DNA of 64,000 nt from Brevibacterium pigmentatum (GTDB lineage: Bacteria; Actinomycetota; Actinomycetes; Actinomycetales; Brevibacteriaceae), in the NCBI RefSeq assembly GCF_011617465.1, contig NZ_CP050153.1:2232001-2296000 (forward strand), read 5' to 3'. Below the pieces are notes generated by a model. The model worked only from the letters and a program-made list of their open reading frames with translations. It did no database searches and was not told where the DNA came from. Within the stretch, counting starts at the first letter, position 1. Every line of letters starts with the position of its first letter. Position numbers and translations under genes: made by a program. Below are positions 36,859-46,236 of this stretch, in pieces.

Positions 36859-37809
36859 CTACCGCGCCCGAGGGTGCGAGGTCGCGTACACTTCCCGCAG
36901 TGTCTCCTCGGAGACTTTCGTATAGATCTGCGTCGTCGTCACCGAGGCATGCCCGAGCAGCTCCTGGACGACGCGGATGTCCGCCCCGCCCTCGAGCAGA
37001 TGCGTGGCGAACGAGTGCCGGAACGTATGCGGAGAGACCTCGGCGTCGATCTTGGCAGCCTCCCCGGCGTCCTTGACGATCTGCCACGCCGAGACCCGGG
37101 AGAGCCTGGTCCCGCGAGCGTTGAGGAACAGCGCCCCGGCCGGAGCCGAGGACTTCGCTTTCGCCGCCATCGACGGCCGCACCCGTGCCACCCACGCACC
37201 CAGGGCTCGGGCCGCATGGGATCCGAAGGGCACGATCCGCTCCTTCCCGCCCTTTCCGTAGAGCCGGACGAGCCCGGAGTCGAGGTCGAGATCATCGAGG
37301 TCGACCCCCACGGCCTCGGAGATGCGCGCCCCCGTGGCATAGAGGAGTTCGAGAAGGGCCGCAGCCCTGATCTGCACCGGCTCCTCCCCGTCCGCGGTGG
37401 CGATCATCGCTTCGATATCGTCGAGCGCCAGGGCCTTGGGCAGGCGCAGTCCCTCCTGCGGCGGGCTGACCTCGGAGGCCGGATCCGTGGACGTGAGGTT
37501 CTCCCCGAGGGCGAAGGTGTGGAATCGTCGCACCGCGACGAGTGCGCGGGCACGACTCCGCGGTGCCAATCCCGAATCGAGCAGGTGAAGCGCATAGCTC
37601 TCCACTTTCTGTCGATCGACCTCGCCGACGCGGCTCACCCCGTCCTCGGTCAGCCAGGTTCCGTACCGGGCGAGGTCACGGGCGTAGGCATCGATCGAGT
37701 TCATCGACAGTCCCCGTTCGAAACGCAGGGAGGACAGATAGGACGCAAAACCGCGACGCAGATCGTCAGGCAGATTCTCTGGCAGCAGTTCAGCACCGTG
37801 CCGGGCCAC
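36859..37809 (-). CDS. xerD: Site-specific tyrosine recombinase XerD
   Basis: 316 residues. Resolves chromosome dimers at dif. Catalytic set: Arg162 (GARISE), Lys in KGGKERIVP, His-xx-Arg in [17 protein letters not shown], His in [13 protein letters not shown] and the nucleophile Tyr of QIYT. Starts at GTG 37809, six nt after the Nudix gene stop. Confidence 0.93.
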   Translation of the reverse strand: MARHGAELLPENLPDDLRRGFASYLSSLRFERGLSMNSIDAYARDLARYGTWLTEDGVSRVGEVDRQKVESYALHLLDSGLAPRSRARALVAVRRFHTFALGENLTSTDPASEVSPPQEGLRLPKALALDDIEAMIATADGEEPVQIRAAALLELLYATGARISEAVGVDLDDLDLDSGLVRLYGKGGKERIVPFGSHAARALGAWVARVRPSMAAKAKSSAPAGALFLNARGTRLSRVSAWQIVKDAGEAAKIDAEVSPHTFRHSFATHLLEGGADIRVVQELLGHASVTTTQIYTKVSEETLREVYATSHPRAR

Positions 37810-37815
37810 GGGTTA

Positions 37816-38553
37816 TCAGCCCTCGCCCGTGCCGACCTGCGTGGACGGCGCATCCTCGCTCGTGCCGGTCGTCTCGACGCTCGCACCGCGACCGAAGTCG
37901 GGGCGGCCGTCGACAAGCCGCCTCGGCGCATCGACCGGACGCAGTGCAACCGGCTCCCCTGCCGCCTCGGCCTGCAGCACGCGGTCGACCTGGAAGATCG
38001 CGAGCTGGGCGATCGCGTTGGTGATCCGCCCATCGGCGACGGCATCGAGCGCCTCGGAGATGTCGACCCAGGCGTAACGGAACCCGGCCTCCTCCTCACC
38101 GCGTTCGTGACGGTCGGCTTCGGGAACCTCAGTGAGACCGCGGGCGAGGTACAGACGCATCGTCTCGGAGCTGCCACCCGGAGTCAGGCAGGAGTCGCTG
38201 AGGACGTCCCAGTGAACGGCGGTGAGGTCGGCCTCTTCGACGAGCTCCCTCTTCGCCGCTTCGAGCGGGTCCTCTCCGGGGATGTCGAGCAGACCCGCCG
38301 GCACCTCCCACAGCCGGGCCCGGACGGGGTGCCGATACTGCTGCGCCAGGAGGATCCGCTGCTGATCATCGACGACGGCGACGCCGACGGCACCGGTGTG
38401 CGCCATGAGATCACGGACGAGTCCGGACGCCTCGGGAAGGTCGAAGGTCTCCTTGCGGATGTCCCACACGGCGCCTTCGTAGACGACCTCGGACGATGAG
38501 ATCGGTGGGATCACCGGTTCGTCCTGCAGGATCTCTTCACTCGGTGTGCTCAT
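37816..38553 (-). CDS. Nudix hydrolase, ADP-ribose pyrophosphatase type
   Basis: 245 residues from ATG 38553 (GGAGG 6 nt upstream). Nudix box in WEVPAGLLDIPGEDPLEAAK then RELVEE; the spacing after the first Gly is one residue longer than the textbook box, as is usual in this subgroup. Hydrolyses ADP-ribose or similar; mycobacteria carry the orthologue (Rv1700) in the same place between xerD and pyrG. The C-terminal 40 residues are low-complexity. Confidence 0.9.
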   Translation of the reverse strand: MSTPSEEILQDEPVIPPISSSEVVYEGAVWDIRKETFDLPEASGLVRDLMAHTGAVGVAVVDDQQRILLAQQYRHPVRARLWEVPAGLLDIPGEDPLEAAKRELVEEADLTAVHWDVLSDSCLTPGGSSETMRLYLARGLTEVPEADRHERGEEEAGFRYAWVDISEALDAVADGRITNAIAQLAIFQVDRVLQAEAAGEPVALRPVDAPRRLVDGRPDFGRGASVETTGTSEDAPSTQVGTGEG

Positions 38554-38587
38554 CGGCTGCCTCCCGGATCTCGACTGTGGTGAAACG

Positions 38588-38623
38588 GCGAATGCCGCCG
38601 GCACTGTCGCCGACGGCATTCGC
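38588..38623. other. 10-bp hairpin between pyrG and the Nudix gene
   Basis: 38588-38597 pairs with 38614-38623 (GCGAATGCCG), loop 16 nt. In an otherwise tightly packed operon it could be a weak terminator or a processing site. Confidence 0.5.
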
Positions 38624-38641
38624 AGTGAGGATGGACAACGG

Positions 38642-40333
38642 TCACTGACGCTCGAGCGCCGCGGCGACCAGGCCCGCGAACAGCGGGTGCGGAGAGGTCG
38701 GACGCGACTTCAGCTCGGGGTGCGCCTGAGTGGAGACGTAGAACGGGTGCGTATCGCTCGGCAGTTCGACGAATTCGACGAGCTCACCGTTCGGTGAGGT
38801 GCCGGAGAACTCGAGTCCCGCCTCGGCGAGCTGGTCCCGGTAGGTGTTGTTGACCTCGTAACGGTGACGGTGGCGTTCGCTGATCGTCGTGTCTCCGTAC
38901 ACGCCGGCCACAACGCTGCCTTCGGTGAGCTTCGCCTCGTAGGTGCCCAGGCGCATGGTGCCGCCCAGGTCGCCCTCACCTTCGACGATCGAGAGCTGCT
39001 CGGCCATCGTCGCGATGACGGGGACCGTGGTCTCGGGGTCGAATTCGGATGACGAGGCCGCCTCGATGCCGGCGACGTTGCGTGCATATTCGATGACCAT
39101 GCACTGCAGACCCAGGCACAGGCCCAGCGTCGGAATGCCGTTGGTGCGGGTGTACTCGAGTGCGCCGAGCTTGCCCTCGATGCCGCGGATGCCGAAGCCG
39201 CCGGGCACGCAGATCGCATCGAGGCCGTTCAGAGCCGCTTCCGAACCGGCCTCGGTGGAGCAGTCATCGGACTGGATCCACTTGATTGTGACCTTCGCGT
39301 CGTTGGCGAAGCCGCCGTGGCGCAGCGCCTCGGTGACGGAGAGGTAGGCGTCGGGCAGGTCGATGTACTTGCCGACGATGCCGATGGTCACTTCCCGGGA
39401 CGGATTGTGCACGCGCTCGAGTACCCAGTCCCACTTCGTCCAGTCGACGTCGCGGAAGGGCAGGTTGAGGTTGCGGATGACGAACACGTCGAGGCCCCCG
39501 TCGTGGAGGACCTTCGGGATGTCGTAGATGCTCGGGGCGTCGACGCAGGACACGACCGCTTCGGTCTCGACATCGCAGGCGCCGGCGATCTTCGCCCGGA
39601 TCGAATCTGGCAGCTCCCGGTCGGAGCGGAGCACGATCGCATCGGGCTGGATGCCGATGGAGCGCAGAGTGGCCACCGAGTGCTGGGTCGGCTTCGTCTT
39701 CAGCTCCCCGGAGGGCCCGAGGTAGGGAACGAGGGAGACGTGGATGAAGAACACGTTGTCTCGGCCGATGTCGTGACGGACCTGCCGGGCCGCCTCGAGG
39801 AAGGGCTGGGATTCGATATCGCCGACGGTGCCGCCGATCTCGGTGATGATGACATCGGGGCGGTCCGCCTCGGGGCGTTCGGCCTGGGCACGCATGCGCG
39901 CCTTGATCTCATCGGTGATGTGCGGGATGACCTGGACGGTGTCGCCGAGGTACGCGCCGCGGCGTTCCTTCGCGATGACCGAGGAGTAGATCTGTCCGGT
40001 GGTCACGTTCGCTGCGCCGTCGAGGCTGTTATCGAGGAAGCGCTCGTAGTGGCCGATGTCGAGGTCGGTCTCTGCACCGTCCTCGGTGACGAAGACTTCA
40101 CCGTGCTGGAAGGGGTTCATCGTGCCGGGATCCACGTTGAGGTAGGGATCCAGCTTCTGCATGGCCACGGTGAGGCCGCGCTGAGTGAGCAGGTGGCCGA
40201 GGCTCGATGCCGTCAGACCCTTGCCCAACGAGGAGGCGACGCCTCCCGTGACGAAGATGTGCTTTGCCGTATGTGTGCCGCCAGGGCCAGTTCGATTCAC
40301 CACGGGATTTGATTCTATCAAAGTCCGGCTCAC
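38642..40333 (-). CDS. pyrG: CTP synthase
   Basis: 563 residues. Makes CTP from UTP with glutamine. N-terminal synthetase part with [41 protein letters not shown] and [16 protein letters not shown]-terminal class I glutaminase with Cys in GLCLGLQCM, and His and Glu in [14 protein letters not shown] 40333 overlaps the preceding glycosyltransferase stop (GTGA); a second GTG 12 codons on, in [10 protein letters not shown], is also possible. Confidence 0.95.
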   Translation of the reverse strand: MSRTLIESNPVVNRTGPGGTHTAKHIFVTGGVASSLGKGLTASSLGHLLTQRGLTVAMQKLDPYLNVDPGTMNPFQHGEVFVTEDGAETDLDIGHYERFLDNSLDGAANVTTGQIYSSVIAKERRGAYLGDTVQVIPHITDEIKARMRAQAERPEADRPDVIITEIGGTVGDIESQPFLEAARQVRHDIGRDNVFFIHVSLVPYLGPSGELKTKPTQHSVATLRSIGIQPDAIVLRSDRELPDSIRAKIAGACDVETEAVVSCVDAPSIYDIPKVLHDGGLDVFVIRNLNLPFRDVDWTKWDWVLERVHNPSREVTIGIVGKYIDLPDAYLSVTEALRHGGFANDAKVTIKWIQSDDCSTEAGSEAALNGLDAICVPGGFGIRGIEGKLGALEYTRTNGIPTLGLCLGLQCMVIEYARNVAGIEAASSSEFDPETTVPVIATMAEQLSIVEGEGDLGGTMRLGTYEAKLTEGSVVAGVYGDTTISERHRHRYEVNNTYRDQLAEAGLEFSGTSPNGELVEFVELPSDTHPFYVSTQAHPELKSRPTSPHPLFAGLVAAALERQ

Positions 40334-41466
40334 GAATCCGAGACTGCGTCGACCTCGGCGTACAGATCGAGCAGCGTCTCGGAGATCGCCGCCCCGTTGC
40401 TCACATCGATGACCCGCTTCTTCGCTGCCACAGCCGAGGTTCCGCGTCCGGCCGGGTCGTCGAGAAGATGATTGATCTCACGCAGCAGCGCATCCGTGTC
40501 GTCGGCGGGAACGGCCTTCGCGGCCTCTCCCCAGATGCCCGCGCGGCGTTCGCTGCCGATGAATACCGCCGGCTTCGACAGCTGCATGAGGTCTTCGTGG
40601 GACAGTCCGGTCATGGTTTCGCTGGCGATGACGACATCGGCGGCGGCAGCCACATCGACGAGGTCGCCGGCGGGAGCGACGAGGACGCCGCGGTCGGAGA
40701 ATTCGCGGGAGATCGTCGAGCGGTCCTTGCCGGTGCCGGTGAGGACGAAGACGACGTTGCGGTCGCGGCGGCGCTGGTTGATCTGGTCAGCGGCGTCGAG
40801 CACCGTCGCCAGGGCCGTGTGGTCGCGCAGTGCGATGGGGCTGGCGACCATCCAGGTGCCTTCGGCGAGCCCGAGTTCACGGCGGACCTCGGCGCGCGGT
40901 GTGCGCACAGTGAGATCGACGTCGATGTCCGGGTGGACGAGTTCGGCGCGTTCGACGACGGGGACGCGGCCGCCGTAGTAGTCGACGACGGGTTCGGTCG
41001 TGCCGAGCACTGCTGTTGCGGTGCGGCCGACGATCTCGGCTCCGGTCTTCTCGATGACGTTTGCGGAGTCGAAGGATTCGATGGTGGCGACGACCTTCGG
41101 GTGGAGGCGGGCGGGCAGACCGGTGAAGGCCAGGCCGGCGAGCGTCGCCGCGTGCAGTCCGTGCGCGTGGACGATGTCCACGTGCTGGTAGTACTTGTGA
41201 AGAGTGAAAGCGGTGTTGGGGTCGGCCATCGTGAAGCGTCTGCGTGCCGCGAGTTCGATCTCACGGAATTCGCCGGCCAGCTCCTCCGGGACTCCGAAGG
41301 TGCCCAGAATCGACCGGTGCGCGGCGACGGCGACCTTGTAACCGGCTCGGAGGTGACCGAGCACGGCGAGCTTCGCCACTTCGACGACGGGACCGGTGGT
41401 CTCGGCGAGCACGTGCAGAATTCGTGTGTCTGCGCTCAGTGGGTTGACCTCGCCGGATTCGCTCAT
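40330..41466 (-). CDS. Glycosyltransferase, GT-B fold
   Basis: 378 residues. GT4-like sequence: N-terminal [16 protein letters not shown], central linker and nucleotide-sugar part ending in [17 protein letters not shown]. No donor or acceptor is readable. It follows another GT4 gene by 33 nt and precedes pyrG by overlap; this location, next to murJ, suggests a cell-wall or lipid-linked glycan role (inference). Confidence 0.75.
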   Translation of the reverse strand: MSESGEVNPLSADTRILHVLAETTGPVVEVAKLAVLGHLRAGYKVAVAAHRSILGTFGVPEELAGEFREIELAARRRFTMADPNTAFTLHKYYQHVDIVHAHGLHAATLAGLAFTGLPARLHPKVVATIESFDSANVIEKTGAEIVGRTATAVLGTTEPVVDYYGGRVPVVERAELVHPDIDVDLTVRTPRAEVRRELGLAEGTWMVASPIALRDHTALATVLDAADQINQRRRDRNVVFVLTGTGKDRSTISREFSDRGVLVAPAGDLVDVAAAADVVIASETMTGLSHEDLMQLSKPAVFIGSERRAGIWGEAAKAVPADDTDALLREINHLLDDPAGRGTSAVAAKKRVIDVSNGAAISETLLDLYAEVDAVSDS

Positions 41467-41499
41467 TTCCTCATCCTCTTCTTTCGTTCGACGCTGGTT

Positions 41500-42648
41500 C
41501 TAGCCTACCTGGGCAGACACGAGTTCCGTGTAAAGACCTGCGAGTTCTTCGGCAACTTCCCTCTCATCGGGAAGCTCGGCTCCGCGTGCCCTGGCGCGGG
41601 CCCCGAGTTCGGCGCGACGGGCGGGATCGACGGCGAGTTCGGCCACGGCTGCGGCGAAGGCGGCATCATCGTCATGGGCGATGAGGATGCCTGCGTCGCC
41701 GACGAGTTCGGCGCTGCCGCCGGTGGCGGTGGCCACGATCGCCTTGCCGGAGATGAGTGCCTCCTGGAGCACGAGCGCCCGGGCCTCCCACACACTGGTG
41801 AGGGCGAAGACGTCCGCGGCGGCGGCGAGTTCGGAGATGTCGTCGCGGGGTCCGAGGAAGTGCAGGGCCGGAATCGCCGAGGCGGCTGCGGCGCCGGCGT
41901 ACTGAGCGCGGACGTCGGCGAGCACCTCGTCATCGGCGGCACCGGCGATGAGAGCGACGATCTCGCCCTGCCGGTGCTCTTCGCCGAGGCGGGCGAGTCC
42001 GCGCACGAGCATCGGATAGTTCTTCTGTTCGGCGACGCGACCGACGGCGAGAACGATGAGCGCCCCGGGGTCGAAGTCGAACTCCTCGGCCAGGCCTGCA
42101 CGGGTGGCGGCGGCCGCCTCGGCGGACACATGTCTGACCTCGGGGGCGGCGGCCGGGAGGAAACGGGCATCCTGCGCGCCGAGCTCGCGGGCACGGTCGA
42201 CGAGGTCGGTGCTCGCGCCGAGGACGAGGTCGGCCCCGCGGGCGAGCATCGTCTCGACCCGGGTTTCGACGCGGCCGCGCAGTCCCTGTCCGCTGGCTTG
42301 GTTGTGGAGGCTGAGGACGAATTTCGGTCGAGTTCTCAGCGTGCGCAGGGTCAGCAGGGTGATCAACCCCGCCCGGAAGCCGTGGGCGTGAACGATCTGC
42401 GGGGCGAAGCTGCGCAGCAGTGTGCGCTGGCGGCGAATGAGGGCGACGTCGGAGGCGCCGATTCCGGTGCCGAGTTCGAGGACGCCGAAGCGGACTCCTG
42501 GCAACAGGGAGAAGCCGAAGTGCTCGTCGGTGGCGGCCGGTCCGATGACGCCGATCTCGTGCCCGGCGGCGGCAAGGTCACGGGCGAGTGCGTGCACATG
42601 AGTGCCGACTCCCCCGGTCGAGGTGCCGATGGTGAAGACGATTCTCAT
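41500..42648 (-). CDS. Glycosyltransferase family 4
   Basis: 382 residues. Clear GT4 pattern: GGVGTHVHALARDLAAAGHEIGVIG at the start, PQIVHAHGFRAGLIT, VLAVGRVAEQKNYPMLVRGL, and EALISGKAIVATATGGSAELVGDAG near the end (E-x7-E with the donor-binding loop). Starts inside murJ (ATGA overlap). The acceptor is unknown; probably an inner-leaflet enzyme acting on a polyprenyl-linked substrate (inference). Confidence 0.9.
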   Translation of the reverse strand: MRIVFTIGTSTGGVGTHVHALARDLAAAGHEIGVIGPAATDEHFGFSLLPGVRFGVLELGTGIGASDVALIRRQRTLLRSFAPQIVHAHGFRAGLITLLTLRTLRTRPKFVLSLHNQASGQGLRGRVETRVETMLARGADLVLGASTDLVDRARELGAQDARFLPAAAPEVRHVSAEAAAATRAGLAEEFDFDPGALIVLAVGRVAEQKNYPMLVRGLARLGEEHRQGEIVALIAGAADDEVLADVRAQYAGAAAASAIPALHFLGPRDDISELAAAADVFALTSVWEARALVLQEALISGKAIVATATGGSAELVGDAGILIAHDDDAAFAAAVAELAVDPARRAELGARARARGAELPDEREVAEELAGLYTELVSAQVG

Positions 42649-44384
42649 GAGTTTTTCTCCCTGTCGGTGTCGCTGGGTCCGTTGTCTCTATTGTGCTCGC
42701 CAGCCGCATGGACGGTCGTCTCGTCGTTGACGCCGGCCCGGTTGCGGTCGGCCAGCAGGCTGCGGACTTCACCGAGGAAACCGCGGTCGACGACGAGCAC
42801 GATGAGACCGAAGACCACGCAGCCGATGAGCGCGGCGACGACTCCGGCGATGACGGCCGAGCTCGCGGAGTTGTCGAAGAGTCCCCCGAACCACTGCGAG
42901 GTGACGACTCCGGCGGTGCCTGCGACGATTGCGGCTCCGAGCGCGAGCAGCGACCGGCGTCCGACGAGAGCGAGACCGGCGGGACCGAGGACGCGGCGCA
43001 TGTTCACGAGCAGGAACACTCCGGCCACGGTCATGCCCAACACATAGCCGCTGCAGATGCAGATGAGGGTCAGCCCGGGATTCCCGTTCGAACCCGTGAC
43101 CAGGATCGCTCCGATCATGCCGACGATGACGAGGATCCACCCTGTCGTCGTGGCGGCGGCCGAATAGCGGGAGCGTTCCACCGCATAGAAGACGCGAGTG
43201 CCCCACGCCACGAAAGACCACCCGGGCACGGCCAAGGCCATGACCATGATCGCCGTGGCCATGGAGTCGAAGGGGGCGGCGGACTCACTTTCGGCGTCGA
43301 TGGCGATGAAGAAGGTCTGCAGGGGGCCCGCAGCTGAGAGCAGGATGACGGCGCCGAGTCCGCCGACGGCGATGATGAGCGCCGTCGTCGTCGAGGTCAC
43401 CGACCGCAAGCGTTTCCCCGCTTCCGCACGTCTGTGCTCGGTCGCCTCGGGGTCGGTGGATCGTCCCACCCAAGTCGACAGGGTCGGGAAGACCACGGTC
43501 GCCACGGTCACGGCGAGCACCGCATAGGGCAGGAGGTAGACGGCGTTGATGTAGCTGAAGAGGACGAGCGTGCCGTCCCCGCCGATGTGGTTTGCCAGAG
43601 TCAGGGTCGCGAGCACAGCGGCCTGCTGGGCGAGCAGGGCCGACATTCCGGCACCGGCGAGGCGCAGCGCACGGTGGGCGACTCCGGGCGGGAAGGAGAA
43701 CGTGGGGCGCAGCTTCAGCCCGGTCGAGGCCATCGGCAGGGCGAGCGGCAGCGCGAGGGCTGCGACGCCGACGGTGGTGCCCCAGCCGAGCCAGCCGAGG
43801 TGGGTCTGCCAGGTGTCGTCGCTGCCGCCAACGGAACTGTAGGCGATGTAGCTGCCGATGACGATGAGGCTGGAGAGCAGCGGGGCGAACGCCGGCCACA
43901 GGAACTTCCGGTGGGCCTGCAGCACTCCGGTGAGCACGGCGCCGATTCCGTAGAGGACGAGCTGCGGGGAGAACATGAGCAGCAGCTCCACGGTCGCCTG
44001 CACTCCCGCGGCGCTCGTCTTCTCATCGACGAGGATCCTCGCGATCTGCGGAGCGAACACGGCCAGCAGGATCGACAGGGGCAAGGTGACGCTGACCGCC
44101 CAGGTCAGCAGCCCCGAGGCGATGCGACCGGCGGTCCCTCTGTCCGATCTGGCCAGGGGGACGGCGAGCAGCGGAATGACCGCTCCGGCCAGGGCGCCGC
44201 CGGCGACGACCTCGAAGAGGATGTTCGGGACCTGGTTCGCGCTCTGGTAAGCGGTGCCGACGGTGCCGGCGCCGACGTTCGCCGAGAACACGAGCCAGCG
44301 AAGGAAGCCGACCAGTCGGGTCAGCAGGGTGATGATCGATACGAGCAGCGCCGTGGCGGCGAGGACTCGAACGAGCTTGTTCAC
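42645..44384 (-). CDS. murJ: Lipid II flippase MurJ (MviN)
   Basis: 579 residues, 14 membrane segments, with the MOP-superfamily start (LVSIITLLTRLVGFLRWL), ANQVPNILFEVVAGGALAGAVIPLL and the MurJ helix pattern. Moves lipid-linked precursors from the inner to the outer leaflet; a MurJ paralogue could serve another glycan. No C-terminal pseudokinase as in mycobacterial MviN. Its stop overlaps the GT4 gene start, and its start overlaps the MraY-like gene stop. The usual actinobacterial murJ sits near parB/trx or elsewhere, so the place is notable. Confidence 0.9.
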   Translation of the reverse strand: MNKLVRVLAATALLVSIITLLTRLVGFLRWLVFSANVGAGTVGTAYQSANQVPNILFEVVAGGALAGAVIPLLAVPLARSDRGTAGRIASGLLTWAVSVTLPLSILLAVFAPQIARILVDEKTSAAGVQATVELLLMFSPQLVLYGIGAVLTGVLQAHRKFLWPAFAPLLSSLIVIGSYIAYSSVGGSDDTWQTHLGWLGWGTTVGVAALALPLALPMASTGLKLRPTFSFPPGVAHRALRLAGAGMSALLAQQAAVLATLTLANHIGGDGTLVLFSYINAVYLLPYAVLAVTVATVVFPTLSTWVGRSTDPEATEHRRAEAGKRLRSVTSTTTALIIAVGGLGAVILLSAAGPLQTFFIAIDAESESAAPFDSMATAIMVMALAVPGWSFVAWGTRVFYAVERSRYSAAATTTGWILVIVGMIGAILVTGSNGNPGLTLICICSGYVLGMTVAGVFLLVNMRRVLGPAGLALVGRRSLLALGAAIVAGTAGVVTSQWFGGLFDNSASSAVIAGVVAALIGCVVFGLIVLVVDRGFLGEVRSLLADRNRAGVNDETTVHAAGEHNRDNGPSDTDREKNS

Positions 44385-45247
44385 ACGTCCTCGCGGCCGA
44401 ACGAGTCGATCTCCCTCAGGCCGGGGGTCGATTCGATGACGGAGGTGAAGGACACCTTCTCGCTGGCCAGGGTGAGCCCGACGAGGACGGCAAGGATGAG
44501 GCGTCGCTGCGCCGGTGTGGCGGTCTCGGCGAGGATCACGCCGATCGCAGCCCCCAGGGCATTGGCTCCGGTGTCGCCGAGCATCGCATCTCCGGCCAGG
44601 TCATCGGGCCAGACGGCGGCCGTGACTCCGGCGATCGCACCTGAAGGTGCCCAGGACACGCGGCGTTCGTGGTCGGTGAAGGCCAGCGTGAGCGCTCCGA
44701 CCTTGAGTGCCCGGCCGGGACGCAGATCGAGGAGGTTGAACAGGTTGGCCGATCCGGCGATCACTCCCCCGGTGACGATGACATCCGCGGCGGCCGCGTA
44801 CCAGGGCCGGTCGTCCTTATGGCTGATCCCGAAGATCCCAGTCGGGCGGGTGCGGCTGCGCAGGATCGCGGCGGCCGCGATCGACGCGAGCGGGATGCCG
44901 GTGATCTTCAACGTCCCGGTCGTGATCTCCCCGCGGGCCAGTGCGGACAGGTGGCCGCGCAGGCCTTTGGAGGACCCGGACTCACAGAAATCGTCGACAG
45001 CACCGAGGCCGCCCGCCGCGGCCGTGGCCAGCAGGGTCGCCGTCCGCTGGCGGGGATCTTCGATGAGCAGACTGCCGGCCAGCAGTCCCGCTGCGACGGC
45101 GGGGCCTTCGGCGAGTGAGACGTCGTGTCCGGCGTGGTTGGTGCGCACCACGCTCTCATGGGTGCGCAGCCGTGATCTGAGCACGGCCTTCGTCGCGGTG
45201 AAGCCGGCGAGTCCGGCCACGGCGGTGCTGACGATGGAGCGGATCAT
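44381..45247 (-). CDS. Divergent MraY/WecA-like membrane protein (polyprenyl-phosphate sugar-1-P transferase fold)
   Basis: 288 residues, several membrane segments. Three points match the GT superfamily of MraY/WecA: GAVDDFCESG...KGLRG near residue 82 (the DD motif), NLFNLLDLRPGRALK near residue 166 (in place of NxxNxxDGxDGL) and LGDTGANALGAAIG near residue 223 (the GD-G-S motif). The conserved C-terminal His cluster is not seen and the second motif has lost the DG repeat, so activity is uncertain: either a divergent transferase or an inactive homologue. Overlaps mctB and murJ by ATGA. Confidence 0.7.
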   Translation of the reverse strand: MIRSIVSTAVAGLAGFTATKAVLRSRLRTHESVVRTNHAGHDVSLAEGPAVAAGLLAGSLLIEDPRQRTATLLATAAAGGLGAVDDFCESGSSKGLRGHLSALARGEITTGTLKITGIPLASIAAAAILRSRTRPTGIFGISHKDDRPWYAAAADVIVTGGVIAGSANLFNLLDLRPGRALKVGALTLAFTDHERRVSWAPSGAIAGVTAAVWPDDLAGDAMLGDTGANALGAAIGVILAETATPAQRRLILAVLVGLTLASEKVSFTSVIESTPGLREIDSFGREDV

Positions 45248-46236
45248 TTCTCGTCTCCGTTCTGCGTGTCATCGGAGGATGTGTCTTCGATCTTGCCCGG
45301 CAGGATGCTTTCGGCATCCTCGGCGAATCCGAAGTGCCCGTGTCGGCCGTCTTCCCCGGAGGCCAGTGCCCGCACGGTGATGACGGGGCCGGCACCGAGG
45401 CCGAGTCCGTCGACGGTGCTGGCGCGGGACTTCTCCGACCGCAGCACGCTGACGAGTCCGTTCTGTGCCGATCCGGCGTCACCGGCGACGACCACCGAGG
45501 TGGATTCGGCGGTGAGCGCGGTGACGAAGTCGGTGACGAGGGTGCGGGTGCCCTTGTCGTCGGAGGCCTGCGGACTGGGCTCGGTATCCTCGGCGAGGGT
45601 CGAGTTCTCATCGTCGACGACGATGAACAGCGAGGTCGTCTTGTGGTCCGTGTCGGTGCGCAGACGGTCGGCTTCGACGAAGGCGTCGTAGAGCTTCGCC
45701 GCCTGCTTCTCCGCATCCGCCTGGTCGTCCTCGTCCTCGAGCATCGAGGCGTCACCGGTCAGAGCGATGACGAGGGCGGCGCGGATCGCGGTCGAGTCGT
45801 CCTTCGGCAGGTTCGGCACGAGGGTCCGCAGCTTCTTGAGGAACTGAGCGGAATCGGCGAGGCTGAGCGTGTTCGGCACGAACGAGACGTCGCCGGCGAT
45901 GGTGCCGTCGGCTTCCTTGACCCGGTTGCTCACCTCTTCGACCTGCTCGGAGTCCGCTTCGGGAGCGGCGATGATGCTCACTTCCTGCCCGTCGAGGGTG
46001 CCGCCGATGAGTTCGGGGGCGGCGGCGGTGACGAATTCGTTCTGCTTGTCGATATTGCCCTTGGCCGCGTCGAGATCAGAGCGCAGGTTGTCGCGGTCCG
46101 AGCGCAGGGCGTCGACCTGGCTCTGCAGGGATTCGCCGATCGGCTCCTTCAGCGGTCCCGCACCGAGGACGATGCCGACGGCCAGCGCCAGGAACACCGA
46201 GACGAGGGAGACGAGGTGGTAGCGGAAATCAATCAC
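45244..46236 (-). CDS. MctB/SteB-like membrane protein (copper transporter family)
   Basis: 330 residues. One N-terminal membrane helix (IDFRYHLVSLVSVFLALAVGIVLGAGPL), then a coiled coil (residues 38-70) and an extracellular globular part. Homologous to mycobacterial MctB (Rv1698, linked with copper export and outer-membrane channels) and to corynebacterial SteB, a cytokinetic partner of SteA; the adjacent gene is steA, which favours a division role (family knowledge, from memory). Overlaps steA by 8 nt. Confidence 0.85.
   Translation of the reverse strand: MIDFRYHLVSLVSVFLALAVGIVLGAGPLKEPIGESLQSQVDALRSDRDNLRSDLDAAKGNIDKQNEFVTAAAPELIGGTLDGQEVSIIAAPEADSEQVEEVSNRVKEADGTIAGDVSFVPNTLSLADSAQFLKKLRTLVPNLPKDDSTAIRAALVIALTGDASMLEDEDDQADAEKQAAKLYDAFVEADRLRTDTDHKTTSLFIVVDDENSTLAEDTEPSPQASDDKGTRTLVTDFVTALTAESTSVVVAGDAGSAQNGLVSVLRSEKSRASTVDGLGLGAGPVITVRALASGEDGRHGHFGFAEDAESILPGKIEDTSSDDTQNGDEK

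Noticed and set aside
40264..43047. A 927-codon open frame on the plus strand opposite pyrG, two glycosyltransferases and murJ
   Set aside because: It is antisense to genes with clear family motifs; Gly/Asp/Val/Arg-rich composition is the usual shadow in high-GC DNA.
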